In this document: one piece after another, positions 7,473 through 15,551 of the stretch
How positions within the stretch are numbered: the first letter of the stretch is position 1
How the letters are laid out: each line of letters starts with the position of its first letter
Assembly (NCBI RefSeq): GCF_004801405.1
Contig: NZ_SSOB01000007.1
Span: forward strand, 62,001 to 126,000
DNA from: Cohnella fermenti
Lineage (GTDB): Bacteria > Bacillota > Bacilli > Paenibacillales > Paenibacillaceae
DNA length: 64,000 bases
Direction of reading: 5' to 3'
Program-made: the position numbers and the translations under genes
Notes under the pieces: model-generated
Seen by the model: the letters and a program-made list of their open reading frames with translations, nothing else
The model's database searches: none
What the model was told of the DNA's origin: nothing

Positions 7473-9362
7473 ATGAAGCAAGCTCGACGGATGGTCGAGG
7501 ATTGGCAGGCGATCCGCGACAAGATCGCGGATCGCGATTGGGCGCGGGCGATCGTGGACGGCTTCCGTCCGCAGACGGACTGGTGGGTTGCCCACTACGA
7601 GGACGACGCGGACCGGGTTGCGGGCTGGGGTCACCACTACTTCTGCGACAAGTGCTTCGCGGCGCTGGCGTTCGACCCGGCACGCCCGGGCGAGCACATC
7701 TGCACCGGCTGCGGCGAGGCGCGCGTCGACGCGGAGGCGGACGACGCCTGGTGCTACTTGTACCGGATGGCGGCAAGCACGCATCTGTTCCAGGCGGCCA
7801 TACTTTACAAGCTGTACGGCGATCCCGCTTACCTGGCGTTCGTCCGCCGGGTGCTCGACTTCCTGTGCCTGAACTACGGCAGCTTCCGGGTGCGCACTCC
7901 TCCCGGACAGGAGGGGCTCTTCACCGGCTGCGATCTGACGGACGGCGTCGCCGTCATCTGGCTGCTGAGCGGCATGGAGCTGGTGAAGGACGAATTGTCG
8001 TCCGCGGAGCTGGACCGCTATAAGCAGCGGTTTTTCTTGCCGGAGGCGGAGTTCCTGCTGGACAAGGTCGGCGTGACGCCGAATATCATCTGCTGGATGA
8101 AGGCGGCGGCCGGCATGACGGGCCTGTTCTTCGACGAGCCGGAGCTGTGCCGCCGTGCCGCCGAGGGAGAGCACGGCATCAAGCGCAAGCTGGCCGAGGG
8201 ACTGCTGCCCGAAGGCTTCTGGTACGAAGCCTCGTTCCATTACCACTTCTACTGCGCCGAAGGGCTGACGTACTACTTCGCGTTCTGCAAGCGGTACGGC
8301 TACGACTTCCCGGAGCTGGAGGACGCGCTGGTGCGCATGTACGCTTATCCGGTGAAGTACGCGTTCCCGAACGGCGAATTCCCCAATCCGAACGACGGCT
8401 GGCCGCTGCTGCGGTTCGGCAATTACGCGCACCAATACGAATGGATGCAAGCCGTGGTCGACCGCGCCCCGTACCGCTATGCGCTGGCGCGCTGCTACGA
8501 GCGGCCCGATCCGGCGCATCCGGGAGCGAGCATCGGCGGCGTGGCGCGGCTGCTGTTCGGGCGAGACTGGGACCGGGAGAGCTTCGACCCGGACGAGCCG
8601 GGCCTGCCGGACGGCCGTTCCCGCTTCGACCCGGACATCTGCTTCGCGCTGCTGCGCAGCGGCGGGTCGGCCGTCTTCCTGAAGTACGGCTATGTCATCG
8701 AGGGACATTCCCACGCGGACATCATGAACTTCGAATGGTTCGTCCGGGACGAGGTCGTCTCTCGCGATATCTCGAACAGCGGGTACGGCTCGACCTTGTT
8801 CAAGGAATGGCAGCGCAAGACGATCGCCCACAACTCGGTTATGCTCGACCGCCGAAGCCAGCCGCTGCGGCCGTTCGGCACGATGGAGCGCTTCGACGCC
8901 GAGACGGCGAGCTGCGTCGCGGCGGCCGAGGAGGTCTACCCCGGAATCGGCTTCGCGCGCGGGCTGAAGCTGCGGCCCGACTCGCTGAGCGACGAGTTCG
9001 AGGTGCGGCCCGCGGACGGACACGACGAGCTTCACGAGTTCGATTGGCTGTTCCACTGCGAGGGCCGCTTCGATTCGCCGCTTGTCTTCGCGCCCTGCCC
9101 GCCGCCGGGCGACGGGGACGGCTACCGGCTGATGCAGGAGACGGCGCGCTGCGACACCGACGGCGACTGGGAAGCGACGTGGACGCTGGCGGACAAGCGG
9201 GTGACGCTGAGAATGGAGGGAGCTCCCGGCACGGAGATCTACGTATTCCGGGGCTGCGAGCATCGCCTCGACAAGCTGCGCTGGGGCGTGCTCGTGCGCC
9301 GCACCGGGCAGCGGACCCTGTTCAAGGCCGAGTATCGCTGGGAGACGGACGGAGGGGCTTGA
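7473..9362 (+). CDS. Heparinase II/III family polysaccharide lyase with zinc-ribbon insertion
   Basis: A 629-residue protein of the heparinase II/III fold (alpha-toroid followed by beta-sandwich). The beta-sandwich signature is VIEGHSHADIMNFEWFVRD...SNSGYGSTLFKEWQRKTIAHNSV, with the His residues expected in the active site or metal site. Near residues 50-85 there are two CxxC pairs (YFCDKCF and HICTGCGEARVD) that look like a small zinc ribbon. There is no signal peptide, so it probably acts inside the cell on imported oligosaccharides. The start is ATG 7473 after GAAGGGGG. It is the first gene of an operon; the PLP enzyme starts 1 nt after its stop. Lyase products carry the unsaturated uronate that the GH105 enzymes remove. 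The exact PL family is not assignable by eye. Confidence 0.8.
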   Translation: MKQARRMVEDWQAIRDKIADRDWARAIVDGFRPQTDWWVAHYEDDADRVAGWGHHYFCDKCFAALAFDPARPGEHICTGCGEARVDAEADDAWCYLYRMAASTHLFQAAILYKLYGDPAYLAFVRRVLDFLCLNYGSFRVRTPPGQEGLFTGCDLTDGVAVIWLLSGMELVKDELSSAELDRYKQRFFLPEAEFLLDKVGVTPNIICWMKAAAGMTGLFFDEPELCRRAAEGEHGIKRKLAEGLLPEGFWYEASFHYHFYCAEGLTYYFAFCKRYGYDFPELEDALVRMYAYPVKYAFPNGEFPNPNDGWPLLRFGNYAHQYEWMQAVVDRAPYRYALARCYERPDPAHPGASIGGVARLLFGRDWDRESFDPDEPGLPDGRSRFDPDICFALLRSGGSAVFLKYGYVIEGHSHADIMNFEWFVRDEVVSRDISNSGYGSTLFKEWQRKTIAHNSVMLDRRSQPLRPFGTMERFDAETASCVAAAEEVYPGIGFARGLKLRPDSLSDEFEVRPADGHDELHEFDWLFHCEGRFDSPLVFAPCPPPGDGDGYRLMQETARCDTDGDWEATWTLADKRVTLRMEGAPGTEIYVFRGCEHRLDKLRWGVLVRRTGQRTLFKAEYRWETDGGA

Positions 9363-9363
9363 T

Positions 9364-10578
9364 ATGGATGAGAATGCGGGCAAGCGGGAATCCGATCCAG
9401 ACGAAGCGCTCCCGAGCGCTTCCGCTGCGGAGTCCGGTGCGTCGGACTTCGACGACATCTGCGGGCACCTGGGGGACGACTACGACCGTTATCTCGGCGC
9501 AATCGTGCCGCCCATCTTCCAGAACACGCTGTTCACCCGCAAGCGTTCGAATCAGGGCTACACGTACACGCGCGTAACCAATCCGACGATCGAGATTGCG
9601 GAGCGCAAGCTCGCCGCCATGGAAGGGGGAGAGGCGGCGCGCTGCTTCTCCTCGGGCATGGCCGCGATCTCGGCTGCGCTCATGAGCGTCATGGAACGGG
9701 ACTGCCACATCGTCTGTCCGTCCCGGGTGTACGCGCCGACCCGCTTTTTCCTCGAGAGCTATATGGCGCGCTTCGGCGTGGAGACGACCTTCGTCTCCGG
9801 AACCGATCTCGACGAGTTCGAGGCGGCGCTGCGTCCGCAGACGCGGGCGATCTACCTGGAGACGCCGCTGTCTAACCTGTTCACGCTGCAGGATCTGCGC
9901 GCCGTCGCGGAGCTGGCCCGGTCCCGGGGCGCGGCGACGATTGTCGACAACACCTGGGCGACGCCGCTGTTCCAGAATCCGCTCGCCTTCGGCATCGATA
10001 TGGTCGTGCATTCGGCGACCAAGTACATGGGCGGGCACAGCGACATTCTCGCCGGCGTCCTGATCGGAAGCCGGGAGCGGATGGAGCGGGTGACGCACGA
10101 GGAGCGCGGCCTGTTCGGAGCGGCGATGGACCCGCATCAGGCGTGGCTGCTGATCCGCGGGCTGCGCACGCTGCCGCTGCGAATGGAGCGGCACCAGGAG
10201 AGCGCGCTGCGAATCGCCGCATGGCTGGAGCGGCACCCGGCCGTGGAGCGCGTGCTCTATCCGGGCCTGCCGAGCCATCCGCAGCACGAGCTTGCGCGCC
10301 GCCAGATGAGCGGCTTCTCCGGCCTGCTCGGCTTCGTGCCGCGCGGAACGCGGGAGCAGGCTGCGGCGTTCGTCAAGGCGCTGCGGCTGTTCGAGGAAGG
10401 GCCGAGCTGGGGAGGCTTCGAGAGTCTGATCAATTCGCCGGGCCTCGATCTGGACGAGGAGGCGTCCCGGCGCACCGGCATGCCGCAGCGGCTGCTGCGC
10501 ATCTCCGTCGGCCTGGAGCGGGCGGACGCGCTGCTGGCCGATCTGGACCGCGCCTTCGCAGAGATGCGGCGGGCGTGA
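9364..10578 (+). CDS. PLP-dependent trans-sulfuration (Cys/Met metabolism) family enzyme
   Basis: A 404-residue fold-type I PLP enzyme of the cystathionine beta/gamma-lyase family. Visible motifs are YTYTRVTNPTIE (cofactor phosphate contact of the neighbouring subunit), RCFSSGMAAISAAL, VYAPTRFFLE, IVDNTWATPLFQNP, and the PLP-binding lysine in HSATKYMGGHSD. It ends with the usual LLRISVGLE. It starts 1 nt after the lyase stop, so it belongs to the polysaccharide operon, where a sulfur amino-acid enzyme is unexpected. Its N-terminal 35 residues are acidic and low complexity, unlike standard family members. Likely reactions are beta- or gamma-elimination of a thioether; a role linked to the polysaccharide is speculation. 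Confidence 0.85.
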   Translation: MDENAGKRESDPDEALPSASAAESGASDFDDICGHLGDDYDRYLGAIVPPIFQNTLFTRKRSNQGYTYTRVTNPTIEIAERKLAAMEGGEAARCFSSGMAAISAALMSVMERDCHIVCPSRVYAPTRFFLESYMARFGVETTFVSGTDLDEFEAALRPQTRAIYLETPLSNLFTLQDLRAVAELARSRGAATIVDNTWATPLFQNPLAFGIDMVVHSATKYMGGHSDILAGVLIGSRERMERVTHEERGLFGAAMDPHQAWLLIRGLRTLPLRMERHQESALRIAAWLERHPAVERVLYPGLPSHPQHELARRQMSGFSGLLGFVPRGTREQAAAFVKALRLFEEGPSWGGFESLINSPGLDLDEEASRRTGMPQRLLRISVGLERADALLADLDRAFAEMRRA

Positions 10579-10673
10579 ATTCGCCTGCGTTCTTCATCGC
10601 CGCGGCGGCGCCGGCAATATCGATCCGCCGGGCCGGGAAGGCTCGGCATCAATCGCAACGGGAGTGAGCATTC

Positions 10674-11795
10674 ATGAACGCCAACAGAACCAACAGAACC
10701 AACAGAATCGACAGAATCGACCGTCGTACCGCAGAGGAGCTTATTCGGCGCGTTATCGCGGGCATGCGCAACTTGAGAGTCTCGATCCGGGAGGACACGG
10801 CGGACAGCATTATCTCGATGGAGGTGTGGGACTGGTCGCAGGGTGTCGGGCTGTTCTCGCTCTACTTGTACTATAAGGAATCGGGCGACCGCGCCCTGCT
10901 CGATTACTTGACCGACTGGTTCGACCGGCATATCGAAGCCGGCCTGCCGGCCAAGAACGTCAATACGATGTGTCCGCTTCTGACGCTGAGCTTCCTGTAC
11001 GAGGAGACGGGCCGGGACGTCTACCTGCGCATCTGCGAGGAATGGGCGGATTACGCCGCGCACGACATGCCGCGCACGCCGGAGGCGGGCATCGCTCATA
11101 CGGCCGTCGACAGTCCGAACGAGGGAGAGCTGTGGGACGATACGCTGTACATGACCGTCCTGTTCCTCGGGCGGATGGGCATGCTGCTGGACCACCGTCC
11201 GTACGTGGAGGAGAGCGTGCGGCAGTTCCTTGTGCATCTCAAGTACTTGACCGACCCGGCCACCGGGCTGTTCTTCCACGGCTGGACCTTCAAGGAGGGC
11301 CACCACTTCGCCGGGGCCCGCTGGGGGCGCGGCAACGCCTGGTATACGGCCGGCCTCGTCGATTATTTGGATATGGTCGACGTGCCGCAGGGCGTGAGGC
11401 TGTTCCTGCTGTCGTCGCTGGAACGGCAGGCGGCGAAGCTGGCGGAGCTGCAGGAGCCGTCCGGCATGTGGCGCACGCTCCTCGACGATCCCGGAGCTTA
11501 CGAGGAGACCTCGGCGACGGCCGGGTTCGCCTACGGGCTGCTCAAGGCGGTGCGCAAGGGCTACCTCGACGAAGCTTACCGGGAGGTCGGCCTGCGGGCG
11601 CTGCGGGCGGTAACGGAGAGGATCGACGAGGAGGGGGCCGTGCAGGGCGTCTCCTACGGAACGCGCATGGGCCGGACGCTGGACTTCTACAAGGAGATTC
11701 CGTGCTGCCCGATGCCGTACGGCCAGTCGATGGCGCTGCTTATGCTCGCCGAGAGCCTGAAGCAAGCGGCGGGGAATCCGCAGCAAGAAAACTAA
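10674..11795 (+). CDS. GH105 unsaturated uronyl hydrolase, copy 2
   Basis: A 373-residue paralogue of the protein at 4305, clearly similar along the whole length (WDWSQGV, KNVNTMCPLLTLSFLYEE, HGWTF...GARWGRGNAWY, EETSATAGFAYGLLKAVRKGY). Here the expected catalytic Asp156 is present (LWDDTLYM). There is no signal peptide, so it should act in the cytoplasm on unsaturated di- or oligosaccharides. The start is ATG 10674 after GGGAGTGA. Residues 3-15 (NRTNRTNRIDRID) are encoded by a 9-bp tandem repeat at 10682-10717 and precede the folded domain. Two paralogues in one cluster suggest two different linkages or uronates. Confidence 0.88.
   Translation: MNANRTNRTNRIDRIDRRTAEELIRRVIAGMRNLRVSIREDTADSIISMEVWDWSQGVGLFSLYLYYKESGDRALLDYLTDWFDRHIEAGLPAKNVNTMCPLLTLSFLYEETGRDVYLRICEEWADYAAHDMPRTPEAGIAHTAVDSPNEGELWDDTLYMTVLFLGRMGMLLDHRPYVEESVRQFLVHLKYLTDPATGLFFHGWTFKEGHHFAGARWGRGNAWYTAGLVDYLDMVDVPQGVRLFLLSSLERQAAKLAELQEPSGMWRTLLDDPGAYEETSATAGFAYGLLKAVRKGYLDEAYREVGLRALRAVTERIDEEGAVQGVSYGTRMGRTLDFYKEIPCCPMPYGQSMALLMLAESLKQAAGNPQQEN
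10682..10717 (+). repeat. Four 9-bp tandem repeats in the start of the second GH105 gene
   Basis: CAACAGAAC, CAACAGAAC, CAACAGAAT, CGACAGAAT in a row, directly behind the ATG. Copy-number change would keep the frame (9 bp) and only alter the Asn/Arg/Thr-rich N-terminal tail. Confidence 0.8.
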
Positions 11796-11818
11796 TAAAA
11801 CGTGCAAAATACCATATT

Positions 11819-11831
11819 TGAAACGCTTACA
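11819..11831 (+). promoter_or_regulatory. cre-like site before the LplB-type permease
   Basis: TGAAACGCTTACA, whose reverse strand TGTAAGCGTTTCA is one base short of a perfect cre. It lies 69 nt upstream of the TTG start at 11900 in an AT-rich stretch suited to a promoter. Confidence 0.4.
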
Positions 11832-11899
11832 TCAGCTTCTATACTTCAATTGTCGGCTGCCGCAGCGAACAACGGAACGCAGAAGGAGGGGATCGGACG

Positions 11900-12793
11900 T
11901 TGAAGGAGTGGAAGCGCAACTATGACTTGTACTTGCTTCTCGTGCCTGCCGCCGTATTCTTTATCGTATTCGCCTACATCCCGATGGGCGGTCTCGTCAT
12001 CGCCTTTAAGGACTACAACATTTTCCAAGGGGTGTGGGACAGCGGCTGGGCGGGACTCGACAACTTCCGGGAGATGCTCTCGATCCCCGAGTTCTTCCGC
12101 ATTACGCGCAACACGCTGATGCTGAACCTGCTCGGCCTGCTCGTCTGCTTCCCCGCGCCGATCGTGCTCGCGCTGATGCTGAACGAGGTGCGGGCCCGGT
12201 CGCTGAAGCGAATCTCGCAGTCGCTGCTCTACCTGCCGCACTTCATGTCCTGGATCGTGCTCGGGGGCATCGTCTACGCGGTGCTGTCGCCGAAGTACGG
12301 CGTCGTCAACCAGCTTCTGCGCTGGGCGGGGGTCGAGGAGATCTACTTCATGGCGGATCAGACATGGTGGGTCATCGTCTACACGCTGTCGGCCGTCTGG
12401 CAGAGCGCGGGCTGGGGCACCATCATCTATCTGGCGGCGATCACGGCGATCGATCCGGCGCTGTACGAGGCCGCGTCCATCGACGGCGCGGGGCGCATTC
12501 GCAAGATCTTCAGCGTCACGCTGCCGAGCATCATGCCGACGATCGTCATCCTCTTTATTCTCGCTGTCGGCCAGATGGTGTCGATCGGCATCGAGCAGCC
12601 GTTGGCGCTGGCCAATCCGGTCGTCGGCGACGTGTCCGAGGTCATCAGCACGTACATCTACCAGGTCGGCATCAAGCAAGGCGAGTTCGGCCTGACGACC
12701 GCGGTCGGCATGGTGCAGTCGGTCATTAATCTGTGTCTGGTCGTGACGGCCAATCATTTTGCGAGAAAAGCGGGAGGCGAGGGGCTATGGTAA
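11900..12793 (+). CDS. CUT1 ABC transporter permease, LplB-like
   Basis: A 297-residue integral membrane protein with about six transmembrane helices. The EAA loop that docks the ATPase is ALYEAASIDGAGRIRKIFSVTLPSI. The N-terminus KEWKRNYDLYLLLVPAAVFF and PMGGLVIAFKDYN are typical of the LplB/YteP branch that imports uronic-acid oligosaccharides. The start is TTG 11900 with AGGAGGG 9 nt upstream. It overlaps the next permease gene by 7 nt. It partners with the permease at 12787 and the binding protein at 13826. No ATPase gene is present, as is usual where MsmX-type ATPases are shared. Confidence 0.9.
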   Translation: MKEWKRNYDLYLLLVPAAVFFIVFAYIPMGGLVIAFKDYNIFQGVWDSGWAGLDNFREMLSIPEFFRITRNTLMLNLLGLLVCFPAPIVLALMLNEVRARSLKRISQSLLYLPHFMSWIVLGGIVYAVLSPKYGVVNQLLRWAGVEEIYFMADQTWWVIVYTLSAVWQSAGWGTIIYLAAITAIDPALYEAASIDGAGRIRKIFSVTLPSIMPTIVILFILAVGQMVSIGIEQPLALANPVVGDVSEVISTYIYQVGIKQGEFGLTTAVGMVQSVINLCLVVTANHFARKAGGEGLW

Positions 12794-13749
12794 GCGGAGG
12801 TTCGGCAGGCGGCGAGACGAGGAAGGCGCCTGCCCGGCCCGGGGCCCGCTCCGGGACCCGGCTGCGCAAGCGGCCGAGGAGGACGCCGGGCGAGCGGGTG
12901 TTCGAATCGGCGGTGTACATCCTGCTCATCCTGTTTACATTCATCTGTCTGTTTCCCTTCCTGAACACGCTTGCAAGCGCCTTCAGCAGCAGCAACGCGA
13001 TCCAGACCGGCAAGGTGCTGCTGTGGCCCGTTGAATTCCAGACCGGCTCGATGGCCATGATTCTGGAAGACAGCTCCGTTATCCGCGCGCTGCTCGTCAC
13101 CGTGTTCCTGACGGTTGTCGGCACCTCGCTGAACCTGCTTTTCACCATTATAACCGCTTATCCGCTGTCGCGGCGGGACCTGAAGGGCAGGGGCATCTTC
13201 ATGCGCTTCATGGTCGTCACGATGCTGTTCAGCGGCGGCATGATTCCGCTGTTCCTGGTCGTCAAGTCGCTGCACCTGCTGAACACGCTGTGGGCGCTCA
13301 TTCTTCCGGGGCTGATCAGCGCGTTCAACGTCATCATCATGAAGAGCTTCTTCCAGAGCATTCCCGACGAGCTGCGCGAGGCGTCGATCATGGACGGCTG
13401 CGGCAACATCCGTTACCTCGTCCGAATCCTGCTGCCGCTCTCCGGGGCGTCGCTGGCGACGATCGGCTTGTTCTATGCGGTGGGCCACTGGAATTCCTAC
13501 TTCGGCGCGGTGCTCTATATCGACGACCCCGATCTTCTGACGCTGCAGGCGAAGCTGCGCAACATCCTGCTGCTGTCGCAGATGGACACGTCGCTCGAGC
13601 AGATGTCGATGGAGAGCAAGTTCACCGTCATTCAGGAATCGCTGAAGGCGGCCGTCATCGTCGTGGCGACCGTGCCGATCCTGATCGTCTATCCGTTCCT
13701 TCAGCGATACTTCGTCAAGGGGTCCATGCTCGGCTCCGTCAAGGGATGA
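12787..13749 (+). CDS. CUT1 ABC transporter permease, LplC-like
   Basis: A 320-residue second permease of the same importer. After a basic, Arg-rich N-terminal tail of about 35 residues there are roughly six membrane helices, the ATPase-contact loop ELREASIMDGCGNIRYLVRILLPLS, and the C-terminal QRYFVKGSMLGSVKG that is typical of LplC/YtcP permeases. The start is ATG 12787, inside the end of the upstream gene (7-nt overlap). The unusually long, basic N-terminus is the only oddity. The transported substrate is probably the oligosaccharide later cut by the GH105 and lyase enzymes. Confidence 0.9.
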   Translation: MVSGGSAGGETRKAPARPGARSGTRLRKRPRRTPGERVFESAVYILLILFTFICLFPFLNTLASAFSSSNAIQTGKVLLWPVEFQTGSMAMILEDSSVIRALLVTVFLTVVGTSLNLLFTIITAYPLSRRDLKGRGIFMRFMVVTMLFSGGMIPLFLVVKSLHLLNTLWALILPGLISAFNVIIMKSFFQSIPDELREASIMDGCGNIRYLVRILLPLSGASLATIGLFYAVGHWNSYFGAVLYIDDPDLLTLQAKLRNILLLSQMDTSLEQMSMESKFTVIQESLKAAVIVVATVPILIVYPFLQRYFVKGSMLGSVKG

Positions 13750-13825
13750 AGGTCCGGCTTGCGCGGCTTCGCGCGACCGGCTTCAGCATAAACAGTTACG
13801 CATCCATATCGAGGAGGCTATGCAC

Positions 13826-15466
13826 ATGAAGGGGAGTTGGCACAGAAGCGGGCAGGCGGCGATGGCGCTCGTCCTGACGCTGTCGCTCGGCGCATGCGCC
13901 GGGGGCGGCAACGGCGGTTCGCCGTCCGGTTCGGATTCGGCAAGCGGGTCGGCGAGCGGATCGTCCGAGCCCGGCAAGTTGGAGAAGGTTCGTGTATCGC
14001 TGTGGGACCGCTCGAATTCGCCGAACGGCCAGAAGCTGACCGACACGGTCATCGTCAAGAAGCTGCAGGAGGAAGCTCGCAAGGAAGGGCTCGACGTCGA
14101 GTACGTCGTTCTGCCCCGCTCGCAGGAGAGCGAGAAGAACAGCGTCTGGATGGCTTCCGGCAGCGGTCCCGACATCATCATCACCTACGACATGAACGCG
14201 ATGTTCAAGTGGGCGGAGCAGGGCGGCCTGTGGGAGCTCGACGACCTGCTCGACCAGTACGGCCCCGACATCAAGAGCCTGATCGGTCCGGCGCTTGACG
14301 TGGCCGGCACATACAAGGGCAAGCGCTATGCGATCCCGGCCATGCGGATGAGCACGGCGGCGGCGTCGAACATGAAGATCCGCCAGGATTGGCTCGACAA
14401 GCTGGGACTCAAGGCGCCGACAACGCTCGACGAGCTGTACGAGACGCTGAAGGCGTTCAAGGAGCAGGACCCCGGCGGCGTCGGCAAGGACAATGTCGTG
14501 CCGTGGGCGCTGCCGGCCATCTCGCAGGGCATGAAGGGCTTCTTCTTCGGGCCGATGTGGGGCGCCGGCGTGGCGACCGACGGGCCGGCCACCGAGATGT
14601 ACATGCCGAGCGGCAACTTCGAGAACGGAGAGTTCCATTCCGCGGTTGCGCTGGAGGAAGGCAAGGAATTCTTCCGCTTCATGAACAAGCTGTACAAGGA
14701 AGGCCTCATCTCCAAGGAATTCGTCACCGACGTCAATTCGCAGCAGTTCATCCAGAACTACACGTCCGGCGTATCCGGCTTCATGGAGTCCAACGAGGAC
14801 CCGTGGGTCGTCACCAAGGAGACGCGCAAGTCGGTGCCTGACGCCACGTGGGTGACGCTCGACCCGCTCGTGCGGCCCAATGGCACGCAAGCGATGACGA
14901 TGGCCAACGTCTACGGCCTGCTGTCGCTCGTCCCCAAGTCGTCCCCGAATCCGGCGGCCGCCATCAAGTACCTGAACTTCCTCGCCAAGAACATCACGCT
15001 GGTGCAAGGCGGCATCGAGGGCGTTCACTACAAGGAAGAAGACGGCTTGTTCGTCGCGATCGATCCGGCCAAGAACGCCGAGGAGATCGATTGGTACTTC
15101 AAGGACTTGAACCTGCTCACGCAAGGCTACATGGGCAATCCGACGAAGGAGCAGATCAAGGAGCTGTATGCCAACGAATCCAATCCCGACGAGATCGCCG
15201 ACATTCTCGACCCGTATTACCGGTCCTTCGAGAATTACGGCAAGCAGGGGCCGCTGATCGACACGCCGCGTCCCGTCTCGGACAAGAGCGTCGCCAACAT
15301 CACCCAATTCCTGTACGATGCGTTGTCCAAGGCGGTCATCGCCAAGGACTTCGATGCGGAATGGGAGAACGTCGTCACCGGCTGGAAGAAGAACGGCGGC
15401 GAGGAATACGACGCGGAAGTGACGCAGAGTCTCGTCGCGATGAACTGGAAGACGACCAACGAATAA
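13826..15466 (+). CDS. Extracellular solute-binding lipoprotein, LplA-like
   Basis: A 546-residue lipoprotein. The signal peptide ends in the lipobox LSLGAC, followed by a Gly/Ser-rich tether and a long CUT1-type binding domain, the size of LplA/YtcQ proteins rather than the roughly 420-residue MalE type. ATG 13826 is preferred over ATG 13820 because the GAGGAGG at 13811-13817 is then 8 nt away instead of 2. It is the third component of the importer with the permeases at 11900 and 12787, and is expressed from the same operon. A strong stem-loop follows its stop. Confidence 0.9.
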   Translation: MKGSWHRSGQAAMALVLTLSLGACAGGGNGGSPSGSDSASGSASGSSEPGKLEKVRVSLWDRSNSPNGQKLTDTVIVKKLQEEARKEGLDVEYVVLPRSQESEKNSVWMASGSGPDIIITYDMNAMFKWAEQGGLWELDDLLDQYGPDIKSLIGPALDVAGTYKGKRYAIPAMRMSTAAASNMKIRQDWLDKLGLKAPTTLDELYETLKAFKEQDPGGVGKDNVVPWALPAISQGMKGFFFGPMWGAGVATDGPATEMYMPSGNFENGEFHSAVALEEGKEFFRFMNKLYKEGLISKEFVTDVNSQQFIQNYTSGVSGFMESNEDPWVVTKETRKSVPDATWVTLDPLVRPNGTQAMTMANVYGLLSLVPKSSPNPAAAIKYLNFLAKNITLVQGGIEGVHYKEEDGLFVAIDPAKNAEEIDWYFKDLNLLTQGYMGNPTKEQIKELYANESNPDEIADILDPYYRSFENYGKQGPLIDTPRPVSDKSVANITQFLYDALSKAVIAKDFDAEWENVVTGWKKNGGEEYDAEVTQSLVAMNWKTTNE

Positions 15467-15477
15467 CCCGCAAGGCC

Positions 15478-15521
15478 ATCGTCCGGGCCGGGCCGCAGCA
15501 GCGGCCCCGTTCCCGGACGAT
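15478..15521 (+). terminator. Strong stem-loop after the LplA-like gene
   Basis: ATCGTCCGGG at 15478-15487 pairs perfectly with CCCGGACGAT at 15512-15521, with further GC-rich pairing inside (GGGCCGC with GCGGCCC). There is no T-run. It lies between the binding-protein gene and the next gene of the operon and could be a partial terminator or an mRNA 3'-end stabiliser. Confidence 0.6.
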
Positions 15522-15551
15522 TGTGCGAGAAGCCGAGAGGAGGAGCCGCCG

